64,000 bases of DNA from assembly GCA_050952725.1 (NCBI GenBank), contig JBMNLN010000001.1, positions 434,001 to 498,000 on the forward strand. Direction: 5' to 3'. A program made the translations under genes and the position numbers. The notes below the pieces were generated by a model that saw only the letters and a list, made by a program, of their open reading frames with translations, was not told the DNA's origin and made no database searches. Source of the stretch: JAQWCH01 sp050952725 (GTDB taxonomy: Bacteria > Bacillota_I > Bacilli_A > RFN20 > CAG-826). Each line of letters starts with the position of its first letter. Position 1 is the stretch's first letter. Positions 10,401 to 17,396 of the stretch are shown here, one piece after another.

Positions 10401-10718
10401 TTCGCCTATGGAGTGGGCAGCGATTCATTATCTTACGCTCCCATCAAGGCCGAAGTAATCGAAGGAAAGATTCGCATTTCCTTCAAAGAGGGTCAAATTA
10501 TTCAATCGGGTGAAGAACTGCAGTTTTTCAAATTAAAAAAAGTCGACGGCACCTTCGTTTCGGTCACGGCGACATTAGAAAACAATCAAATTGTAATCGA
10601 AGATATCGATGATGCAGAGATGGTTTATTATGCGCATCAACATTGGTTAGGACATGTCACCCTTTACGGGGGGAATGACTTGCCAATAACTCCGTTTAAA
10701 ATCAATATTACAAGATGA
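7407..10718 (+). CDS. Surface lipoprotein with MucBP-like, jelly-roll-like, InlB-repeat and SGNH acetylesterase domains (copy 1)
   Basis: Lipoprotein of 1103 aa with lipobox ISSC. Order of parts: a MucBP-like module around residues 30-115 (YTVSYYFETLQGEYVI start); a beta-rich, LamG-like region to about 310; an unrecognised helical region (about 320-585); an InlB/Flg_new repeat (VTLNADGGTLTNYE to TLYAAWKKDG); then a sialate O-acetylesterase-family SGNH domain. Catalytic Ser759 lies in GQSNME, WYQGENN places Glu903, and DIHP supplies Asp979 and His981. The family removes acetyl esters from sugars (sialic acid or xylan), so it probably deacetylates a surface-bound glycan. AGGAG lies 9 bases before the ATG. 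The next gene is a full-length paralogue. Confidence 0.88.
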   Translation: MLKIKKNLMIFLFIGLISSCGGGSSAIDSIVIDDIDYTVSYYFETLQGEYVINDEYTLNKTGKEGSPINIDIREFEGFTFDEYHPSNKTEGTLSSGTSIFALYYLRNSYDVVVLGGEASKAIAKFEETITITPYLGGTSITLNDNSKATLNGHELTLGAEDVTVMCLTQNKYSLSDTLLTKERDYSASVNLTVKEKDNIQGLVFSFISKNLSDDGHEQFYLFGTRNDEVGFYRYSGGSLNLIKSKVMTEFELGSHKYAINFMETGSIRCFIDDISIFNVTQDEIVNQGFAPIDSYGRVGVYSQKQYFEYQNLIAENQVVSLEEAKQYYIDKYNKFIFSQHVFDTATYTMNDGDVQIDIKDVKGYALNAIELEENINAANNLQEIDTALDGYNEIRIAAAKAYTQTHLLELLYDVHYATIMLYATKHQTKYYDSATTLDLSYLVRDERQYVPSAYKLRGSEGETCLLDQLDVDLNKAKTEREIYVISNKYALDLVRALSFRNYEFYYWNQYHQYPGSNYQVWDMHFYNYFGAAGSGFKYVGKVFEGFTWSKDFRLNRFLFNPDEPNYAKTIQEVIGMTDWMIKHQTIRSRPYIVTLNADGGTLTNYELNGTSANALVLPTPSKEGHVFDGWYLNRLLKGTKLTSVPQGNLEDKTLYAAWKKDGVRVESVIQPAAYITENMIIQQNQDIVFSGKGKDGVNVTVSFDGENKTTVISDSKWQVTFTPRQAAFDPKIISISGGGVTYAFKNVLVGEVWLCAGQSNMEMLACWLNGRGVKYAGQYGDFDNLDKIRVFRQYIDDLDPFAQLNADNDRWCIPTRAMDLADKSILSVAFACNLQKELNIPVGVLTSARGGTYIEEWLSEENVNLTGNTIPAPHQDIASRYYEQMTVDLINARLAGVIWYQGENNWPYPEIYKGQYKALVSQYRDVFNNPNLPVIAQQIVDYGENDADFSDIRIAQWEVAGEIANAYCSVAIDTGEKYDIHPIDKLTLGRRMGKIALEFAYGVGSDSLSYAPIKAEVIEGKIRISFKEGQIIQSGEELQFFKLKKVDGTFVSVTATLENNQIVIEDIDDAEMVYYAHQHWLGHVTLYGGNDLPITPFKINITR

Positions 10719-10747
10719 TAAATAAGTAACATCGATAAGTTGATAAG

Positions 10748-10761
10748 GTTTTTTAAAAAAC
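10748..10761. repeat. Perfect AT palindrome between the two paralogous esterase genes
   Basis: A 14-base perfect palindrome GTTTTTTAAAAAAC lies in the 94-bp gap between the two tandem esterase genes. It has no GC-rich stem, so it is unlikely to be an efficient terminator. It could be an AT-rich bending site or chance. The rest of the gap holds only the AGGGAGGAA ribosome site of the next gene. Confidence 0.35.
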
Positions 10762-10812
10762 ACAAGCAATCCTGACAACGTAGAAGCAAATAACAGATAG
10801 GGAGGAATTGGT

Positions 10813-13800
10813 ATGTCGAAATCTAAAAAGCATTGGACAATATTTTTGCTTATTGGTCTGCTATCAAGTTGTGGTGGCACAAGCACGATTGATAGCGTGG
10901 TCCTTAATAATGTAGATTATACAGTTTCTCATTATTTTGAAACTCTAGAGGGAGAATATGTCATAAATGATGAGTATACACTTCATCGAACAGGAAAAGC
11001 GGGCAGTAAAATCACTGCGGATATTCGAGAATTCGAAGGTTTCACGTTTGATGAATATCATCCTCTAAATAAAACCGAAGGCATTTTATCTAATGAAGGA
11101 TCTACTTTTTCCCTTTACTACTTAAGAAATTCATATAACATTGTGGTTTTCGGTGGTGAAAGTTCAAAAACTACGGCTAAATTTGAAGAAACAGTTACCA
11201 TTACCCCATATCTAGGCGGAAGTTCGATTACCTTGAATGATAATGCTAAAGCTACGCTTAATGGTAACGAATTAACTCTAGGAGCGGAGGATGTAACCGT
11301 CATGTGTTTAATCGAAAATAAATATTCACTCAGCCCCACCATTCTCACCAAAGAAAATGATTTTTTAGCCAGTGTAGATATTAACGTGAAGGAAAAGAGC
11401 AATTTACAAGGACTAGTTTTCAGTTTTGTCTCTAGAATTTTTTCCAAGGAAGGGCAAGATCAATATTATCTTTTAGGAACGAATAATAATGAAGTTGGTT
11501 TTTATTATCATTCGGGTGGTTCGCTCAATTTAATTAAGTCTAAGGCTCTAGTCGATTTTGAACTGGGAAATCATAAATACGCGATTAATTTTATGGCGAA
11601 TGGAAATATAAGATGTTTCCTCGATGATATTAATATCTTAAGCGTTACCCAAGAGGAAATTATCGCTCAAGGCTTTGAGCCCATCGGTGATTATGGACGA
11701 GTTGGGGTTTATTCTAATAAACGCTATTTTGAATATCAAAATCTAAGCGCAGAAAATCAAGTGGTCGGTTTGGAAGAGGCCAAGGAATATTACATTAACA
11801 AATACAATAAATTTACCTTTTCTCAACACGCTTTCAGTTCAATAGATTACAAAGTTAGCGAAGGCGATGTTCAGATCGACATTAAAGATGTCAAAGAGTA
11901 TGCCTTAAATGCGATCGAGCTCGAGAATAGCATTCACATGGCGAATAATTTACAAGAAATTGATGCCGCTTTTGATGGTTATCACACCATTCGAATGGCC
12001 GCGGCAAAAGTTTATACGAAGACGCATTTGCTCGAACTGCTTTATGATATTCATTACGCTACCGTTATGCTCTATGCGACTAAACATCAAACTCAATATT
12101 TTAATTTTACCCAAACATTAGATCTTGATTATTTAGCAAGAGATGAGAGAAGTTTTGTACCAAGCGCTTATAAACTTCGGGGGAGCGAAGATGAAGTGTG
12201 TCTCTTGGATCAATTAGAAATCGATCTCAACAAAGCAAAAACCGAACGGGAAATATATGAGATTTCCGACAAATATGCGCTCGATTTAGTACGAGCGATG
12301 TGTTTTCGAGATTATGAATTTTATTATTGGAATCAGCATCATCAATATCCCGACTCCAATTATCCAGTTTGGGGGGTACATTTCTATAACTATTATGGGG
12401 CTAATGGTTCAGGCTTCAAATATGTCGGAAGAGTATTTGAAGGATTTAGATGGAACAAAGATTTCCGTTTGAATAAATTTCTTTTCAATCCTGATGAGCC
12501 GAATTTTGCCACCACGATTAAGGGAATAATCAACATGGTCGATTGGATGATTAGAAACCAAACCATTAAAGCTCGTCCCTACACCGTAACTTTAAACGCT
12601 GATGGTGGCACCCTTGAAAACTATGAACTAAGTGGCACTTCAGAAAACGCCTTGCCCCTCCCTACTCCTAGTAAGGAGGGTTACACCTTTGATGGGTGGT
12701 ATCTCAACCGGCTGTTTGTGGGAACGAAATACACCTCTATTCCTAAAGGTAATTTGGAAAACAAAACTTTGTATGCCGCTTGGAAAAAAGATGGGGTAAG
12801 AGCAGAAAGCATGATTCAACCAGCGGCTTATATCACAGAAAACATGATTATCCAGAGGAATCAAGAAATTATTTTCTCAGGTAAAGGTCAAAACGGCATT
12901 AGTATCAATGTGAATTTTGACGGAGAAAATAAAACCACAGTTGTCAATGATGCGAAGTGGAGCGTTACTTTTTCAGCCCGTCAAGCTTCCTTTGAGCCAA
13001 AGGTTATCACAATCACTGGTGCAGGTATCACTTACACCTTTAACAATGTTATTATTGGCGAAGTGTGGCTTTGCACGGGGCAAAGTAATATGGAAATGCT
13101 CGCCTGTTGGCTCAATGGGCGCGGAACTAAATATATAGGACAATATGGCGAATTTGACAATTTGGCTAAAATTAGGATGTTTAGACAATTTGTCGATGAT
13201 GTCAATCCCTTTGAACAAAGCAATGGCGATAATGATCGCTGGTGCATTCCCACACGGGCGATTGACTTATCAGACAAGTCCATCTTAGCGGCTGCCTTTG
13301 CCTGTAATTTACAAAAAGCACTCGATATTCCCGTCGGGGTTCTCATCAGTTCTCGTGGCGGAACATTTATCGAAGAATGGCTCAGTCAGGAAAATGTCAA
13401 TCTTACAGGTAATACGATTCCCGCAAGTCATCAACACATTACTTCGCGGTACTATCAACAAATGACTCTAGATCTTATCAATGCGCGTTTTGCTGGGGTT
13501 ATTTGGTATCAAGGCGCTAATAATTGGGCTCATGCCGAAACGTATAAAGGACAATATAAAGCGCTTGTTAATCAATTCAGGGAAATGTTTGGTGCGAACT
13601 TACCGATTATCGCCCAACAAGATGTGGATTGTGGTGTTACTTCTCACGATAAAAAAGATATCAGAATCACCCAATGGGAAGTGGCAGGAGAAATTGAAAA
13701 TGCTTATTGCTCAGTGTCTATCGATACTGGAGAAAAAGATGATGTCCACCCAATTGATAAATTGACTCTCGGTAGGAGAATTTGTAATATTGCGTTAGAA

Positions 13801-14118
13801 TTTGTTTATGGTATTGGTAATGACTCCCTATCTTATGCTCCAATTAAAACTGAAGTGATTGAAGGGAAGATTTATGTTTCTTTCAAAGAGGGACAAACCA
13901 TTAAATCAAATGGAGAATTGCAGTATTTTAAACTGAAAAAAGCTGATGGCGAATTCATCTCAGTACCAGCCATTTTAGAGAACAATAAAATCGTGATTGA
14001 TGATGTTGAGGGGGCAGTCATGGTTTATTACGCCTATCAACAGTGGCTAGGAAATATCACACTCTACGGAGGAAATGACTTACCGATTACTCCGTTTAGA
14101 ATAAACATCACAAGGTAA
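10813..14118 (+). CDS. Surface lipoprotein with MucBP-like, InlB-repeat and SGNH acetylesterase domains (copy 2, tandem paralogue)
   Basis: Full-length paralogue of the preceding gene (1101 aa, lipobox LSSC), collinear from signal peptide to the shared ending PFRINITR or PFKINITR, with most residues identical by eye. It keeps the esterase serine (Ser758 in GQSNME) and the DVHP pair Asp977/His979. The WYQGENN block of copy 1 reads WYQGANN here, with Ala902 replacing the glutamate usual in this family. Substitutions are spread along the whole protein, so the duplication is not very recent. A strong GGGAGGAA ribosome site precedes the ATG. Either the two copies deacetylate different positions of one glycan, or copy 2 is altered in activity. 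Confidence 0.87.
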   Translation: MSKSKKHWTIFLLIGLLSSCGGTSTIDSVVLNNVDYTVSHYFETLEGEYVINDEYTLHRTGKAGSKITADIREFEGFTFDEYHPLNKTEGILSNEGSTFSLYYLRNSYNIVVFGGESSKTTAKFEETVTITPYLGGSSITLNDNAKATLNGNELTLGAEDVTVMCLIENKYSLSPTILTKENDFLASVDINVKEKSNLQGLVFSFVSRIFSKEGQDQYYLLGTNNNEVGFYYHSGGSLNLIKSKALVDFELGNHKYAINFMANGNIRCFLDDINILSVTQEEIIAQGFEPIGDYGRVGVYSNKRYFEYQNLSAENQVVGLEEAKEYYINKYNKFTFSQHAFSSIDYKVSEGDVQIDIKDVKEYALNAIELENSIHMANNLQEIDAAFDGYHTIRMAAAKVYTKTHLLELLYDIHYATVMLYATKHQTQYFNFTQTLDLDYLARDERSFVPSAYKLRGSEDEVCLLDQLEIDLNKAKTEREIYEISDKYALDLVRAMCFRDYEFYYWNQHHQYPDSNYPVWGVHFYNYYGANGSGFKYVGRVFEGFRWNKDFRLNKFLFNPDEPNFATTIKGIINMVDWMIRNQTIKARPYTVTLNADGGTLENYELSGTSENALPLPTPSKEGYTFDGWYLNRLFVGTKYTSIPKGNLENKTLYAAWKKDGVRAESMIQPAAYITENMIIQRNQEIIFSGKGQNGISINVNFDGENKTTVVNDAKWSVTFSARQASFEPKVITITGAGITYTFNNVIIGEVWLCTGQSNMEMLACWLNGRGTKYIGQYGEFDNLAKIRMFRQFVDDVNPFEQSNGDNDRWCIPTRAIDLSDKSILAAAFACNLQKALDIPVGVLISSRGGTFIEEWLSQENVNLTGNTIPASHQHITSRYYQQMTLDLINARFAGVIWYQGANNWAHAETYKGQYKALVNQFREMFGANLPIIAQQDVDCGVTSHDKKDIRITQWEVAGEIENAYCSVSIDTGEKDDVHPIDKLTLGRRICNIALEFVYGIGNDSLSYAPIKTEVIEGKIYVSFKEGQTIKSNGELQYFKLKKADGEFISVPAILENNKIVIDDVEGAVMVYYAYQQWLGNITLYGGNDLPITPFRINITR

Positions 14119-14133
14119 AGGGAGATTCAGTGT

Positions 14134-15621
14134 ATGGCAACATTAAAATTTATTGACGTCAATAAGATTTACCCAAATAATGTACATGCGGTTTTCGATT
14201 TTAATTTGGAAGTAAAGGATAAAGATTTTATCGTTTTTGTGGGGCCTTCGGGCTGCGGAAAATCCACGACCTTACGGATGGTCGCTGGGCTAGAAGAAAT
14301 TACCTCAGGCGAAATTTATATCGATGATGTGCTCATCAATGAAGTTCCTCCTAAAGATCGCAATATCGCGATGGTCTTCCAAAACTATGCACTTTATCCC
14401 CATATGACCGTTTTCGATAATATGGCTTTTTCTCTTAAGTTACGAAAAGAAGAATTTCCAGTGATTGATATCGACTATGATAATCCTGACTATCAAAGAA
14501 GGTATCAGGAATTAGTCGCGGCTTTGCAAAAAGAAACGGATGAAGGGGTTGCCGAAATCAAAAAAGAAGGCGATAGTAAAAAGCGCAAAAGTACCAAAGA
14601 CCAAATTAAAGAATATGTCTTTATCCAAAGTAATAAATTACTAGCGGAAACGAAGAAACTTCAAGATGAATATTCATCGCAACGGATGACTTATGATGAA
14701 GAAAAAGTTAATCAATTAATGGAAGAATACCGCGCGTTAGTCACTGCTCAAGAAAAAGATGAAGTGGCAATTGCCGCCAAAATTAATGAGATCAAAACCG
14801 CCAAAGAAGAAAGGGTAAAACCTAAATTTATCACTCGGCGTTACAGCAAGGATGAAATTGCCGAAAAAGTTGCCAACGCGGCCGACATTCTTGGATTAAC
14901 CCCTTACTTAAAGAGAAAACCTGCCGCATTAAGCGGAGGGCAAAGACAACGAGTGGCCCTCGGTCGCGCCATCGTGCGCAACCCGAAAGTGTTTTTAATG
15001 GATGAACCCTTATCCAACCTCGATGCAAAACTACGCGTACAAATGCGCAGTGAAATCGCCAAAATCCACAAATTCGTCGGAGCGACCACCATTTATGTAA
15101 CTCATGACCAAACCGAAGCGATGACCATGGCAAGTCGCATCGTCTGTATGAAAGATGGATACATTCAACAAATTGGCACCCCGAAGGAATTATTTAATAC
15201 TCCAGCCAATATGTTTGTCGCGTCATTTATCGGCAATCCAGCGACCAACCTTATTCATGGAAAATTTGATGGTAAAAGTTTTGTGGTCGAAGGTGAAGAT
15301 TTCAAAATTGATTTGCCCCCAGAAATGATTAAAAAACTCAAAAAGTACGTTAATAAGGAAATCGTTTTAGGAGCAAGACCAGAAGATATCTATGTTTTTG
15401 ATGATGAAGCGGTGAAAAATCCATCCAACATTTTCGAATTAACTTGTGATATTTCTGAACTTCTCGGAAGAGAATTAGTTATTTATAACCAAATTGGCGA
15501 CCAAAGGATTATCATTAAGACGACAAAAAGGGATGATATCGTTTCGGATAGCAAAGAAAAATATGTGCTCGATTTATCATTGATTCACTTCTTTGATCCT
15601 GAGACCACGAATCGCATCTAA
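14134..15621 (+). CDS. msmX: MsmX/UgpC-type sugar ABC transporter ATPase with a helical insertion of about 130 residues
   Basis: Cytoplasmic ATPase that powers carbohydrate ABC importers (495 aa; ordinary MsmX proteins are about 365). Walker A is GPSGCGKST, the Q-loop region is MVFQNYALYPHMTV, the signature LSGGQRQRV starts at Leu266, Walker B is VFLMDEPLSNLD and the switch histidine is in YVTHDQ. A TOBE/MOP-type regulatory domain follows. The extra residues (about 110-240) lie between LKLRKEE and YSKDEIAEKV, where the usual protein has only a few, and are Lys/Glu-rich and coiled-coil-like. The AAAGGGAG ribosome site overlaps the stop codon of the previous gene. It would serve the permeases at 176-2079 and perhaps also those at 37280-39121. 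The symbol is by family only. Confidence 0.93.
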   Translation: MATLKFIDVNKIYPNNVHAVFDFNLEVKDKDFIVFVGPSGCGKSTTLRMVAGLEEITSGEIYIDDVLINEVPPKDRNIAMVFQNYALYPHMTVFDNMAFSLKLRKEEFPVIDIDYDNPDYQRRYQELVAALQKETDEGVAEIKKEGDSKKRKSTKDQIKEYVFIQSNKLLAETKKLQDEYSSQRMTYDEEKVNQLMEEYRALVTAQEKDEVAIAAKINEIKTAKEERVKPKFITRRYSKDEIAEKVANAADILGLTPYLKRKPAALSGGQRQRVALGRAIVRNPKVFLMDEPLSNLDAKLRVQMRSEIAKIHKFVGATTIYVTHDQTEAMTMASRIVCMKDGYIQQIGTPKELFNTPANMFVASFIGNPATNLIHGKFDGKSFVVEGEDFKIDLPPEMIKKLKKYVNKEIVLGARPEDIYVFDDEAVKNPSNIFELTCDISELLGRELVIYNQIGDQRIIIKTTKRDDIVSDSKEKYVLDLSLIHFFDPETTNRI

Positions 15622-15623
15622 CC

Positions 15624-15950
15624 ATGTTGGCTCTATTTGAAAAGTATTCGCAAACCAGCGAAGAAAGAAAACACAAAATTCATCCTCTCTTAATCAATAA
15701 GAGTGCTTATTTAGTCTTTGATAAAATTGCCAAATATCTCGCAGAAGAAGGGTATGCAAATCTTACCCTCAACAAGAACTTTTTAGAAATCTACTGCACG
15801 GATTACGGTTTTGAAATCACAGTTATCGTTTCCAGTGAAGATGAGGCTACTGCTTTAGTCAATGCCTCGGTTTATGGGGAAAAGAAACGCGGTAGAACCA
15901 GAAGCAGGCTCAAGAAATTCATCTTAGAGATTGATCGGTTATTCGTTTAA
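15624..15950 (+). CDS. Small protein of unknown function coupled to the ATPase gene
   Basis: A 108-residue, probably cytoplasmic protein whose ATG comes 2 bp after the stop of the MsmX-like ATPase, with no ribosome site of its own, so translation is probably coupled. It has an N-terminal helical part (KSAYLVFDKIAKYLAEEGY), a central beta pair (LTLNKNFLEIYCTDYGFEITVIVS) and a basic C-terminal helix (GEKKRGRTRSRLKKFILEIDRL). I do not recognise a family. It is the last gene before a strong terminator. Its place suggests a role linked to the importer or its ATPase, but nothing in the protein proves this. Confidence 0.7.
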   Translation: MLALFEKYSQTSEERKHKIHPLLINKSAYLVFDKIAKYLAEEGYANLTLNKNFLEIYCTDYGFEITVIVSSEDEATALVNASVYGEKKRGRTRSRLKKFILEIDRLFV

Positions 15951-15951
15951 G

Positions 15952-15987
15952 AAAAACGCGAACCCCGTTAAAGGTTCGCGTTTTTTT
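15952..15987. terminator. Strong bidirectional intrinsic terminator
   Basis: A 13-bp perfect stem (15952-15964 with 15973-15985, GC-rich core CGCGAACC) closes an 8-base loop and runs into seven T on the plus strand. The five A at the left end give a U-run on the minus strand as well. It sits between two convergent genes and should end both the importer operon and the minus-strand gene at 16007-17152. Confidence 0.93.
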
Positions 15988-16006
15988 AATGGGTTTTAAC
16001 TAGTGA

Positions 16007-17152
16007 TTAAACGCCTTCAAAAATGGCAGAGATTTGTTTTTTAATTAACCAGTTGCCCGCGCCTAAAATTGTCGCTAATGGCTTTACTTCGCCCGTACCT
16101 GAATCGAGTGAATCAGGTCCAGAAACAGCGCTACAAAGCCGATAATTTGTACAAGAGGCCGGATCGAATTTGGCGGGGGGCATCACGCCAGTATATGCAT
16201 AACCGCTCGCACCATAATAGGTCCACAAAAACCACCATTCACTGCCGATGTGTTGACCTTGCGACTCTGCATAATGGAATTCGGCTTCAGCGATGAATTG
16301 AAGCGAACTTCTCGCCACATCAACCATGAATTTATCAAGAGTCGCGGTCGCCTCTTCGAGGCTGGTATATGTCGCTTTTAATTCATCGGCATAATCGATG
16401 ATGTTTTTAGCGACAAAAGGATAAGGATTCCACCAGCGATTATCAGTACTTCCCCAAGTGGTATTTAAGGGGTCGATACTTACCCATTGGGCTGCTGCGG
16501 CGGAACCAACAGTAATCCAGTTCCCGCTTTGAATAACCGTTCCTAGAATCCCGTTTTTAACGGTCCCATAGAAAGTTGTTAAACTGTTGAGAACTTGCGT
16601 ATGAATATTCACGCCGTATCTTCCAATCAAGGTGGAAATAAATTGGTTTTTGGCAGTTGCATCAAGATGAGCGGTATTTTCATCAACACCAGCCATCACA
16701 GCGTTGTAAGCGGCAGCCACATCGGCATCGGTAGCGATCATATCCACCGTTCCAATGTCAAAACCGATTTCGTAAGTTTGTTTCGTGGCGTAATACAACT
16801 TTGGCGTATAGTATTTGACCTTTGCCATCTCTTGCAATTCTTCGGCTTCCGAAGGAAGGTAAGCCAGATGCCCTTTAGCAATCCCGCCACTCATCAGAGC
16901 TGGAGTTCCTTCTTCCCAAGTGCCAACGAGTGGTTGAACGAGGAATTTCTCGTGGCAAGTACAACAAGCCCAGAATTCCTGGTGACCTGGAACGATTGCT
17001 TTAGCCGCTTTGGCTGCGTAGTGATATCCATGGTGTTGACAACCTTCACCGAAAACGGGAAGATCTTGATGATTCTCTCCCATAAGGGCAACCGAAGCGC
17101 TAGCAAAACAAAAAACACTGGTTAACAAAATTAAGAAATGTTTCTTTTTCAT
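16007..17152 (-). CDS. Secreted protein with a Cys/His-rich N-terminal motif, function unknown
   Basis: A 381-residue exported protein. Its signal peptide (MKKKHFLILLTSVFCFASAS) ends at a likely type I signal peptidase site rather than a lipobox. Just after it comes a probable metal- or disulfide-binding knot: GCQHHGYHY, then GHQEFWACCTCHEKFL. Similar short modules with GH-x-E/K-F/Y-W-x-C-x-x-C patterns occur in many surface proteins of gut Bacillota. The remaining 290 residues, rich in Trp and Tyr (TDNRWWNPYPF, GSEWWFLWTYYGASGY), match nothing I know. AAGGGAG precedes the ATG. It stands alone, convergent with operon A, with an 18-base palindrome 32 bp upstream. It may be a glycan-binding or cell-surface protein, which is a guess. 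Confidence 0.75.
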   Translation of the reverse strand: MKKKHFLILLTSVFCFASASVALMGENHQDLPVFGEGCQHHGYHYAAKAAKAIVPGHQEFWACCTCHEKFLVQPLVGTWEEGTPALMSGGIAKGHLAYLPSEAEELQEMAKVKYYTPKLYYATKQTYEIGFDIGTVDMIATDADVAAAYNAVMAGVDENTAHLDATAKNQFISTLIGRYGVNIHTQVLNSLTTFYGTVKNGILGTVIQSGNWITVGSAAAAQWVSIDPLNTTWGSTDNRWWNPYPFVAKNIIDYADELKATYTSLEEATATLDKFMVDVARSSLQFIAEAEFHYAESQGQHIGSEWWFLWTYYGASGYAYTGVMPPAKFDPASCTNYRLCSAVSGPDSLDSGTGEVKPLATILGAGNWLIKKQISAIFEGV

Positions 17153-17183
17153 GATATTATTCTCCCTTATATTAATATATTAC

Positions 17184-17201
17184 TATATCCATTTGGATAT
17201 A
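17184..17201. promoter_or_regulatory. Perfect 18-base palindrome, operator candidate
   Basis: TATATCCA and its reverse complement TGGATATA are separated by two T. The site lies in the 244-bp divergent gap, 32 bp upstream of the minus-strand secreted gene (ATG at 17152) and about 195 bp from the kinase gene. Its symmetry and placement fit a dimeric repressor or activator site near the promoter of the secreted gene. The rest of the gap is AT-rich, with no promoter I can assign firmly. Confidence 0.5.
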
Positions 17202-17396
17202 AAATACTCCTATTATCAAAGAAAATATCTTTTTTCTATATGTGAGCCAGTCAGGTATCTTTTATTAAGTTTTGGGGTTAAAATACTAAATAGAGCAGAA
17301 ATAATACGACAATTAACACTTTCCATTGAAATTTAACGGAATTTAAACGCGCATTTCCGCAAGAAAATATATGAAAAAAGGAGGCACCAACTGATC

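Noticed and set aside
10719..10812. A terminator between the tandem esterase genes
   Set aside because: Only an A/T palindrome is present, without a GC stem. The next gene has a strong ribosome site and keeps the same orientation.
7407..14118. A sialic-acid utilisation locus, suggested by the sialate O-acetylesterase-type domains and the sialidase-like propeller
   Set aside because: No NanA lyase, NanE epimerase, NanK-specific set or sialic-acid transporter was recognised. The esterase family also acts on xylan and pectin acetyl groups, and the propeller lacks a sure arginine triad.
16595..17125. A 176-residue plus-strand open frame
   Set aside because: It is antisense to the secreted Cys/His protein with signal peptide and terminator. 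No family pattern or ribosome site supports it.
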